A stretch of 6,676 bases of DNA from CBDTTW01 sp965363675 (GTDB lineage: Bacteria > Bacteroidota > Rhodothermia > Rhodothermales > DASSAV01): contig CBDTTW010000168.1 in NCBI GenBank assembly GCA_965363675.1, positions 1-6,676 on the forward strand, written 5' to 3'. Positions 1 to 5,818 of the stretch are shown here, piece after piece. A program made the position numbers and the translations under genes. The notes under the pieces are model-generated. The model searched no databases. It saw only the letters and a program-made list of their open reading frames with translations, and was not told where the DNA came from. How positions within the stretch are numbered: the stretch's first letter is position 1; the number at the start of each line of letters is the position of its first letter.

Positions 1-53
1 ATCGTCCCGACGTTCACGTGCGGCTTGTTGCGGACGAATGTCTCCTTTGCCAT
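1..53 (-). CDS. tuf: Elongation factor Tu, N-terminal fragment (cut by window edge)
   Basis: Only the first 17 codons and two bases of the next are present. They read MAKETFVRNKPHVNVGT, which matches the universal EF-Tu N terminus just before the GHVDHGKT P-loop; that motif would lie beyond the window edge. EF-Tu is the GTPase that carries aminoacyl-tRNA to the ribosomal A site. The ATG at 51-53 is the natural start because family alignment begins there. No Shine-Dalgarno motif is visible in the bases before it. It follows fusA by 50 nt on the same strand with no terminator between, so it is very probably the fourth gene of the str operon. The fragment cannot show whether the gene is intact or is one of two tuf copies. 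Confidence 0.92.
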   Translation of the reverse strand, partial: MAKETFVRNKPHVNVGT

Positions 54-103
54 GGGATTGCTAAAGTTCTAAGTGCTCGGGGGCTTGTGATGCGCAGGCG
101 GGC

Positions 104-2197
104 CTAGGCGGCGGCGCCCTTGGATACGGCGATGATTTCTTCGGCGACCGACTTGGGCACCTCTTCGTAGTGGTCGAACTGCATCGAGTAGATGGCCCGG
201 CCCTGGGTGATCGAACGCATGTCGGTCGAGTAGCCGAACATGCTGGAGAGCGGCACGAGCGCGCGGATCACCTGCGCATCCTGGCGCTGCCCCATGTTCT
301 GGATGCGGCCGCGACGGCTGTTCAAGTCGCCGATCACGTCGCCCATGTACTCCTCGGGCGTGACGACCTCGACCGACATGATCGGCTCCATGATCTTCGG
401 CTTGGCGCGGCGGGCGGCCGTGCGGAAGGCCATGCGGCCGGCGATCTCGAACGAAAGCTGGTCGGAGTCCACCGAGTGGAACTTGCCGTCGTAGAGGCGC
501 GCCTTGATGCCTTCGATGGGGTAGCCGCCGAGCGGTCCCTGTGAGAGCGCCGACTGGATGCCTTTCTCGACCGAGTTGATGAACTCGCGCGGAATGGCGC
601 CGCCGGTGATGTCGTTGACGAACTCGAAGCCGACGCCGGTCTCGTTGGGGCCGATCTCGACCCACACCTCGGCAAACTGGCCGCGGCCGCCCGACTGCTT
701 CTTGTGCGTGTAGCGCTCGTCTACGGTGGACTGAATGGCTTCGCGGTAGGCCACCTGCGGCTTGCCGACGTTGGCCTCGACCTTGAACTCGCGGCGCAGG
801 CGGTCTACGATGATTTCCAGGTGCAGCTCGCCCATGCCGGCGATGATCGTCTGGCCGGTCTCGTCGTCGATGGAGACCTTGAACGTCGGGTCTTCTTCGG
901 CCAGCTTGGCCAGGCCCGCGCCGAGCTTGTCGCTGTCGGCCTTGGTCTTGGGCTCGATGGCGATGCGGATGACCGGCTCGGGGAACTCCATCTTCTCCAG
1001 GATGATGGGGTGCTCCTGGTCGCACAGCGTGTCGCCGGTGCGCACCTCTTTGAGGCCGACGGCGGCCGCGATGTCGCCGGCGCTGACGGTCTCGATGTCC
1101 TCGCGGTGGTTGGCGTGCATCTGGAGGATGCGCCCGATGCGCTCCTTCTTGCCCGAGGTGGTGTTGAGCACCTGGGTGCCTTTGTCGAGCGTGCCGCTGT
1201 AGACGCGGAAGAAGGTCAGCTTGCCGACGTACGGGTCGGTCATGATCTTGAAGGCGATGGCGCTGAAGGGAGCCTTCGGATCAGCGGCGCGCGTCTCGTG
1301 CTCGTCGCTGTGCGGCACCGAGCCGGTCACGGCCTCCACTTCGAGCGGGCTGGGCAGGTAGTCCAGCACGCCGTCGAGCAGGCGCTGCACGCCCTTGTTC
1401 TTGAAGGCCGAGCCGCAGAAGACGGGCGTAATGTCCAGGCTCAGCGTGGCCTCGCGCACGACGGCGCGCACCTCCTCCGGCGTGATCTCTTCGCCTTCGA
1501 GGTACTTCATGAGCAGCTCGTCGTTGTGCTCGGCGACGGCCTCCAGCAGGTTGATGCGCCAGTGGCGCGCGTCCTTCTTCAGGTCGTCCGGCACCTCGAT
1601 CTCGTCGAAGGTCGCGCCCTGGGTATGGTCGTGCCAGATGATGGCCTTGTTGAGCACCAGGTCGATGATGCCCCGGAACATGGCGCCCTCGCCGATCGGG
1701 ATCTGGACGGGCACGGCGTTGGCCTTGAGCCGGTCCTTCATCATCTGCACGGCGTCGGCGAAGTCGGCGCCCGTGCGGTCCATCTTGTTGACGAAGGCGA
1801 TGCGCGGCACGCGGTATTTGTCCGCCTGGCGCCAGACCGTCTCGGACTGCGGCTCTACCCCGCCGACGGCGCAGAAGAGCGCCACGGCGCCGTCGAGCAC
1901 GCGCAGCGAACGCTCGACCTCGACCGTAAAGTCAACGTGTCCGGGGGTGTCGATGATGTTGATGCGGTGGTCCTGCCAGTAGCAGGTGGTGGCGGCGCTC
2001 GTAATGGTGATGCCGCGCTCCTTCTCCTGCTCCATCCAGTCCATCGTCGCGCCGCCTTCGTGCACCTCGCCCATACGGTGCAGGCGGCCCGTGTAGAACA
2101 GCACGCGCTCGGTGGTGGTCGTCTTGCCGGCATCGATGTGGGCCATGATGCCGATGTTGCGCGTTTTACGCAGATTATCTAAAACTTCAGTCGCCAT
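104..2197 (-). CDS. fusA: Elongation factor G (EF-G), ribosomal translocase
   Basis: This encodes a complete 697-residue EF-G, close to the usual ~700. EF-G is the cytoplasmic GTPase that moves tRNAs and mRNA through the ribosome after peptide-bond formation and, with RRF, helps recycle ribosomes. The G domain shows the P-loop AHIDAGKT (19-26), switch I RGITITSA (61-68), DTPGH with the catalytic His (83-87), NKMD (137-140) and GSAFKNKG (262-269). Domain II follows from about residue 310. Domain III includes GMGELHLE (454-461). Domain IV carries SGGRGQFA (502-509) and a tip loop with DGKFHSVDSD (570-579), where His574 corresponds to the E. coli decoding-centre histidine. SRRG (627-630) lies in domain V. 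The ATG start gives the family-typical N terminus but has no Shine-Dalgarno motif. It is the third gene of the str operon, 107 nt after rpsG. The sequence looks like canonical EF-G rather than a recycling-only or fusidic-acid-tolerant paralogue. Confidence 0.98.
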   Translation of the reverse strand: MATEVLDNLRKTRNIGIMAHIDAGKTTTTERVLFYTGRLHRMGEVHEGGATMDWMEQEKERGITITSAATTCYWQDHRINIIDTPGHVDFTVEVERSLRVLDGAVALFCAVGGVEPQSETVWRQADKYRVPRIAFVNKMDRTGADFADAVQMMKDRLKANAVPVQIPIGEGAMFRGIIDLVLNKAIIWHDHTQGATFDEIEVPDDLKKDARHWRINLLEAVAEHNDELLMKYLEGEEITPEEVRAVVREATLSLDITPVFCGSAFKNKGVQRLLDGVLDYLPSPLEVEAVTGSVPHSDEHETRAADPKAPFSAIAFKIMTDPYVGKLTFFRVYSGTLDKGTQVLNTTSGKKERIGRILQMHANHREDIETVSAGDIAAAVGLKEVRTGDTLCDQEHPIILEKMEFPEPVIRIAIEPKTKADSDKLGAGLAKLAEEDPTFKVSIDDETGQTIIAGMGELHLEIIVDRLRREFKVEANVGKPQVAYREAIQSTVDERYTHKKQSGGRGQFAEVWVEIGPNETGVGFEFVNDITGGAIPREFINSVEKGIQSALSQGPLGGYPIEGIKARLYDGKFHSVDSDQLSFEIAGRMAFRTAARRAKPKIMEPIMSVEVVTPEEYMGDVIGDLNSRRGRIQNMGQRQDAQVIRALVPLSSMFGYSTDMRSITQGRAIYSMQFDHYEEVPKSVAEEIIAVSKGAAA

Positions 2198-2304
2198 TAT
2201 GTACCGTTATAGTCTGTGTTATCGTCTCGTAGGGCCAGGCTCCTGCTCCTCTGTCGCTGCGCGCCTGCCGCCGGCGAGGCGATGATCGCGGGCTTCCGGC
2301 CGGG

Positions 2305-2772
2305 TTAGAACCGGAAGTGCGAGAACGCCTTGTTGGCTTCGGCCATGCGGTGCGTGTCGTCCTTCTTGCGGACGGCGCCGCCTTCGCCTTTGGCCGCGCT
2401 CATCAGCTCGTTGGCCAGGCGCATCGCCATGCTCTTGTCGGTGCGGCTGCGCGAGTACTGGATGAGCCACCGGAACGCGAGCGCAAGCCGGCGGTCGGGG
2501 CGCACCTCGATAGGCACCTGATAGGTGGCGCCGCCGACGCGGCGGCTGCGGACTTCCACGAGCGGCGCGACGTTGTTCACGGCTTTCTTGAACACCTCGA
2601 CGCCCTGCTCGCTCATGCGCTCCTCGATCACGTCGAAGGCATCATACACGATGCGCTGCGCGACGCTCTTCTTACCACTCAGCATGACACTATTGATGAA
2701 GCGCGCGACCAACTGATCGTTGTACAGCGGATCGGAGGGAACTGCGCGCCGCTCTGCTCTTTTTCTACGCAT
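2305..2772 (-). CDS. rpsG: 30S ribosomal protein S7 (uS7)
   Basis: This encodes a complete S7 of 155 residues, the common bacterial length; E. coli strains with a longer tail are the exception. S7 is a primary assembly protein that binds the 3' major domain of 16S rRNA, nucleates the 30S head and lines the E site. Diagnostic segments are LSGKKS (31-36), the β-hairpin region VEVRSRRVGGATYQVPIEVR (72-91), DKSMAMRLANEL (112-123) and the C-terminal HRMAEANKAFSHFRF. The N terminus is basic, as expected for rRNA contact. The ATG at 2770-2772 begins MRRKRAERR and is preceded by a purine-rich stretch but no real Shine-Dalgarno site. It sits 119 nt after rpsL. In E. coli, S7 represses its own operon by binding the S12-S7 spacer; a possible counterpart hairpin is listed separately. 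Confidence 0.98.
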   Translation of the reverse strand: MRRKRAERRAVPSDPLYNDQLVARFINSVMLSGKKSVAQRIVYDAFDVIEERMSEQGVEVFKKAVNNVAPLVEVRSRRVGGATYQVPIEVRPDRRLALAFRWLIQYSRSRTDKSMAMRLANELMSAAKGEGGAVRKKDDTHRMAEANKAFSHFRF

Positions 2773-2835
2773 CGTTCTTACGCTCGTGGCGGCGGCCGGA
2801 GGAGGCGACGCAGCCAGGTGACTTACGGTGTGAGG

Positions 2836-2857
2836 CGCCGGCGCAAAAGCGCAGGCG
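2836..2857 (-). promoter_or_regulatory. Hairpin in the rpsL-rpsG intercistronic RNA
   Basis: In the mRNA sense, two 4-bp GC stems (CGCC with GGCG, then GCGC with GCGC) separated by one mismatch close on a UUUU loop. It lies in the middle of the 119-nt S12-S7 spacer. It is too weak and lacks a U-tract, so it is not an intrinsic terminator. In E. coli the equivalent spacer contains the S7 binding site used for translational feedback. A role here is inference from position only. Confidence 0.35.
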
Positions 2858-2891
2858 TCCGGAAAGTGGGGGTTTGCCGGCCCGCGGGAGG

Positions 2892-3305
2892 CTACTTCTT
2901 CTTTTTGGCCGGAGTCGCCGGAGCGCTCTTGCCGGCTTTCGGGCGCTTGGCGCCGTAGCGCGAGCGCGCCTGCCGGCGGTCTGCCACGCCCGAGGAGTCG
3001 AGCGCGCCGCGGACGATGTGGTACTTCACGCCCGGCAGGTCCTTGACGCGGCCGCCGCGCACCAGCACAATCGAGTGCTCCTGAAGGTTGTGCCCCTCGC
3101 CCGGAATGTAGGCGATGACCTCTACGCCGTGCACGAGCCGCACCTTCGCCACTTTGCGCAACGCCGAGTTCGGCTTCTTGGGGGTCGTGGTGTACACGCG
3201 CGTGCAGACGCCGCGTCGCTGCGGGCAGGCGAGCAGCGCCGGCGACTTGGTATTCTTGACCTTGCTGCGGCGCCCTTTCCGAATAAGCTGCTGAATAGTA
3301 GGCAC
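2892..3305 (-). CDS. rpsL: 30S ribosomal protein S12 (uS12)
   Basis: This encodes a complete S12 of 137 residues. S12 sits at the 30S decoding centre and controls accuracy of codon recognition. The CPQRRGVC segment (27-34), TTTPKKPNSALRK (39-51), GEGHNLQEHS (69-78) and GGRVKDLPGVKYH (84-96) are all family hallmarks. Lys43 and Lys88, where streptomycin-resistance changes usually fall, are both the wild-type lysine. Asp89, the residue methylthiolated by RimO in E. coli, is present. After the KRPKA at which E. coli S12 ends there is a 13-residue Ala/Pro/Lys tail, GKSAPATPAKKKK. The start codon is GTG, chosen because it gives the family-standard MPTIQQL; an AGAGGA site lies 6 nt upstream. It is the first gene of the str operon and has its own promoter after the ftsH terminator. 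Confidence 0.98.
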   Translation of the reverse strand: MPTIQQLIRKGRRSKVKNTKSPALLACPQRRGVCTRVYTTTPKKPNSALRKVAKVRLVHGVEVIAYIPGEGHNLQEHSIVLVRGGRVKDLPGVKYHIVRGALDSSGVADRRQARSRYGAKRPKAGKSAPATPAKKKK

Positions 3306-3311
3306 GTCTCG

Positions 3312-3317
3312 TCCTCT
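3312..3317 (-). promoter_or_regulatory. Shine-Dalgarno site for rpsL
   Basis: AGAGGA in the mRNA sense lies 6 nt before the GTG start, which supports that non-ATG start. A second purine run, AAGGAG (3323-3328), is 17 nt from the start and is too distant to be the main site. The other complete genes in the window lack a comparable motif. Confidence 0.7.
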
Positions 3318-3334
3318 AGTTGCTCCTTGAAGTT

Positions 3335-3370
3335 GGCCTCACCCGCGCGCGGCTGCGTTCTGAGTGAGCC
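3335..3370 (-). promoter_or_regulatory. 5'-proximal hairpin in the str operon leader
   Basis: In the mRNA sense GGCUCAC (3364-3370) pairs with GUGAG-G-CC (3335-3342), giving seven base pairs with one bulged G. The interior contains a self-complementary CCGCGCGCGG. If transcription starts just after the -7 element, this structure would form at the very 5' end of the transcript and stop about 20 nt before the rpsL Shine-Dalgarno site. It could protect the mRNA or be a ribosomal-protein leader; either is inference. Confidence 0.4.
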
Positions 3371-3372
3371 TG

Positions 3373-3405
3373 CAAATATAGCACTTCCGCGCAGGCAAGT
3401 TCAAA
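3373..3405 (-). promoter_or_regulatory. Bacteroidota-type promoter of the str operon
   Basis: On the minus strand TTTG (3402-3405) is followed after 21 nt by TATATTTG (3373-3380). This matches the Bacteroidota primary-sigma pattern TTTG/TTG, 17-23 nt, TAnnTTTG. The same bases can also be read as a σ70-like TTGAAC-N18-TATATT. A TATAAT hexamer at 3405-3410 and an AT-rich run upstream to about 3427 may act as an UP-like region or a second promoter. Transcription would start near 3366-3370, giving a leader of about 60 nt to rpsL. Confidence 0.75.
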
Positions 3406-3542
3406 TTATATGATAAAGAAACGATAAAGCTCGGCGTTTTCAGGCCGAAACAGCGGCTTGGGGCGTCGCATACCCGTACTTAAGGTATATATCATCATAT
3501 CAAACAGAGGCCGTACTCTTGCCGGCTGCGCCGTACCCTACC
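3406..3542. other. Upstream part of the ftsH-rpsL spacer, no gene seen
   Basis: This part of the 298-nt spacer lies between the rpsL promoter and the ftsH terminator. It is much more AT-rich than its surroundings, notably at 3401-3430 and 3480-3502. It contains three copies of CCGTAC (3474, 3511, 3531) and a short 5-bp inverted repeat (3431-3448). No credible coding region or RNA gene is visible on either strand. Confidence 0.6.
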
Positions 3543-3575
3543 AAAAAAGGGGAGGCGGCTTCGCGCCGCCTCCCC
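3543..3575 (-). terminator. Intrinsic terminator of ftsH
   Basis: In the mRNA sense a perfect 11-bp stem, GGGGAGGCGGC (3565-3575) with its complement (3549-3559), closes on the 5-nt loop GCGAA and runs straight into six U residues (3543-3548). It lies 28 nt after the ftsH stop codon. It separates the ftsH unit from the str operon. Confidence 0.92.
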
Positions 3576-3603
3576 CCACTCCCCCCGCCGGACTGCCCGG
3601 CGG

Positions 3604-5673
3604 TTACATCAGGTTCTTGCCTTCCTGGATCGTGCCGTTGGCTCCGCCGTCGCCGAGCGCTCCGGAGGCGCCGCCCTCGGCCTCCAGTCCGGTGGCGTTG
3701 TATTCCCGGAAGGGGCGCGGCCCGAGGATGCGCACCAGGTCGCGCTGCGTGAGCACCTCCTTCTGAAGCAGCGCCTGCGCCATTTCTTCGAGCAGGTGGC
3801 GCTTTTCTTCGAGCAGGCGGCGGGCCTGCCGGCGCGCCTCGTCGATGATGACCTTTACCTCCGAGTCGATGGTGCGGGCCAGTTCCTCCGAGTACGGCTT
3901 CTCGAAGAACGGGTTTTCGCTGGAACGCTGCGACTGGTTGAAGCTCACGTACCCGACGCGCTCGCTCATGCCGTAGTCCACGACCATCGCATAGGCGAGC
4001 TTGGTGATGCGCTCCAGGTCGTTCTGCGCGCCGGTCGAGATTTTGCCGAAGATGATCTCCTCGGCTACGCGCCCCCCGACGGCCATCGTCATGCGGTCGG
4101 TGAGGGCTTCACGGGTGTACAGGTAGCGCTCCTCGGGCAGGTACTGTGCGTAGCCGAGCGCCGCCAGCCCGCGCGGCACGATGGAGACCTTCACGACCGG
4201 GTCGGTGTGCTCCAGGAACCAGCCGGCAATGGCGTGGCCGGCTTCGTGGTAGGCCACGATGCGCCGCTCCTCGGGCGAGATGATCTTGTTTTTCTTTTCG
4301 AGGCCCGCAATGACGCGGTCGATGGCGTGCTCGAAGTCGTCCATCTCGACGGCTTCCTTTTCGTTGCGCGCCGCCAGCAACGCGGCCTCGTTGCACACGT
4401 TGGCGATCTCGGCCCCGGCAAAGCCGGGCGTCTGGCCGGCCAGCACTTCCAGATCGACCCCCTCGGCAAGGATCAGGTTGCGCGTGTGCACCTTGAAGAC
4501 CTCCTCACGCTCCTTGCGGTCCGGCTTGTCGATCAGGATCTGCCGGTCGAACCGGCCCGGACGCAGCAGGGCAGAGTCGAGCACGTCGGGGCGGTTGGTG
4601 GCCGCCATGATGATGACGCCCTTGTCGGTGTTGAAGCCGTCCATCTCCACGAGGAGCTGGTTCAGGGTGTTCTCGCGCTCGTCGTTCGAGCCGATCATCA
4701 TGCCCTTGCCGCGCGAGCGCCCGATGGCGTCGATCTCGTCGATGAAGATGATGCAGGGGGCCTTCTCCTTGGCCTGGCGGAACAAGTCGCGCACGCGCGC
4801 GGCGCCGACGCCGACGAACATCTCAACAAAGTCGGAGCCGGAGAGCGAGAAGAACGGCGTGCCGGCCTCGCCGGCGACGGCTTTCGCCAGCAGGGTCTTG
4901 CCGGTGCCGGGAGGGCCTACCAGAAGCACGCCTTTGGGCAGCTTGCCGCCGAGCTTGGTAAAGCGCTTGGGGTTGCGCAAAAACTCGACCACCTCGACCA
5001 CTTCCTCCTTGGCCTCGTCGAGCCCGGCCACGTCCTTGAACGTGAGCTTCTGGTCGCTCATGGCGTCGAAGAGGACGGCCTTGTTCTTGCCGATGTTGAG
5101 CACCTGCGAGCCGGGGTTCATCCGGCGCAGGAAGTACATCCAGAGCGCGGCCAGCAGGATGAGCGGAAACACCCACGTAAGCAGGCCGCCGAACCAGTTG
5201 TCCTCCTGGCGGGCGCTGAAGGCCACGGCCGCGCCTCCGGCGGCGGCGGCGCCGTCGTTGTGCTGTTTCAGGAACTCGGTGAGGTCGTGGTCCTCCGGCT
5301 TGACCGAGGTGAACCGGTTGGGCTGCGGGGGCGTAGCCGCGCCGCCGCCCAGCAGATCCTCGCGCGGTTTCGCCAGCTTCACGGCGCCGCTCTGGACGGC
5401 CGCCTCGGTGTACTGCCCTTCGATGCGGGTGTTGTTGACGACGACGACTTCCTCGACGTAGCCCTTTTCGACGTAGCCCAGGAACGAGCTGTAGTCGATG
5501 GTATTGGGCTCGACGCCCCCCATGTAGAAGAAGATGTGGATCAGAAGGGCCAGGAAAATAGCCAGATAGATCCACAGAGAGAACTTCGGGCGACGGTCCC
5601 CGAACCGGGAGCCTCGGCCGGAGCCTTCGTCGCCGCGCCCAAGTTTTATCTTATCGCGCTCGTTCTGCGCCAT
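3604..5673 (-). CDS. ftsH: ATP-dependent zinc metalloprotease FtsH
   Basis: This encodes a complete 689-residue FtsH, the membrane-anchored AAA+ protease that extracts and degrades unassembled membrane proteins and selected soluble regulators. A basic cytoplasmic N tail (1-31) precedes TM1 (about 32-51). Next come a periplasmic domain (about 52-159) with an Ala/Gly/Pro-rich end and TM2 (about 161-182). The AAA domain shows Walker A GPPGTGKT (253-260), pore-loop FVG (286-288), Walker B IIFIDEID (308-315) and the second region of homology (358-377) with Arg371 and Arg374. The protease domain has the zinc site HEAGH (476-480) and the third ligand Asp552 in TGAQND. A charged, probably helical segment (about 597-640) and a Gly-rich tail end the protein. 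The ATG at 5671-5673 is the first start codon in its frame after the upstream gene. No Shine-Dalgarno motif or promoter is evident, so co-transcription with the upstream gene is possible. A strong terminator follows. Confidence 0.98.
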   Translation of the reverse strand: MAQNERDKIKLGRGDEGSGRGSRFGDRRPKFSLWIYLAIFLALLIHIFFYMGGVEPNTIDYSSFLGYVEKGYVEEVVVVNNTRIEGQYTEAAVQSGAVKLAKPREDLLGGGAATPPQPNRFTSVKPEDHDLTEFLKQHNDGAAAAGGAAVAFSARQEDNWFGGLLTWVFPLILLAALWMYFLRRMNPGSQVLNIGKNKAVLFDAMSDQKLTFKDVAGLDEAKEEVVEVVEFLRNPKRFTKLGGKLPKGVLLVGPPGTGKTLLAKAVAGEAGTPFFSLSGSDFVEMFVGVGAARVRDLFRQAKEKAPCIIFIDEIDAIGRSRGKGMMIGSNDERENTLNQLLVEMDGFNTDKGVIIMAATNRPDVLDSALLRPGRFDRQILIDKPDRKEREEVFKVHTRNLILAEGVDLEVLAGQTPGFAGAEIANVCNEAALLAARNEKEAVEMDDFEHAIDRVIAGLEKKNKIISPEERRIVAYHEAGHAIAGWFLEHTDPVVKVSIVPRGLAALGYAQYLPEERYLYTREALTDRMTMAVGGRVAEEIIFGKISTGAQNDLERITKLAYAMVVDYGMSERVGYVSFNQSQRSSENPFFEKPYSEELARTIDSEVKVIIDEARRQARRLLEEKRHLLEEMAQALLQKEVLTQRDLVRILGPRPFREYNATGLEAEGGASGALGDGGANGTIQEGKNLM

Positions 5674-5818
5674 TCGCGGAATATCCCAAGATTTGTGTAG
5701 GATGAGGCATAGCGGGCCCTCCGGCGCAAGGCGGCGGAAGACTGTGCGCCTTAAACCTGTGCGGGCGCCAAAAGTCCCCGCGCCCTCCGACGAATCTGGC
5801 GGGCGGCGAAGGCGCGCC
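5674..5818. other. Spacer upstream of ftsH
   Basis: The spacer is 145 nt and GC-rich. It contains an inverted repeat GGGCGC/GCGCCC (5763-5768 and 5780-5785) with an 11-nt loop but no U-tract, so a terminator cannot be claimed. I found no match to TAnnTTTG or to a good σ70 promoter on the minus strand. The ftsH reading frame is open backwards through the whole spacer but holds no ATG, GTG or TTG. Confidence 0.5.

Noticed and set aside
704..2182. 492-codon open frame on the plus strand opposite fusA
   Set aside because: It is exactly antisense to a fully conserved EF-G gene and its product has no recognisable domain; the frame is kept open by GC-biased codon use on the opposite strand.
3431..3448. 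Inverted repeat TCGGC/GCCGA with an 8-nt loop
   Set aside because: Only 5 bp, no U-tract, and upstream of the mapped promoter motif; likely chance.
3458..3766. 102-codon plus-strand frame across the ftsH terminator
   Set aside because: It runs through the terminator stem and the end of ftsH, and its product is Pro-rich because of the C-tracts; not a plausible gene.
3796..5700. 634-codon open frame on the plus strand opposite ftsH
   Set aside because: It mirrors the FtsH codons in antisense, its product is an unstructured run of Val, Leu, Asp, Gly and Arg, and no start signal or family motif is seen.
5763..5785. Terminator between the low-complexity gene and ftsH
   Set aside because: The 6-bp GC stem has an 11-nt loop and no downstream U-tract on the minus strand, so it is not a convincing intrinsic terminator.
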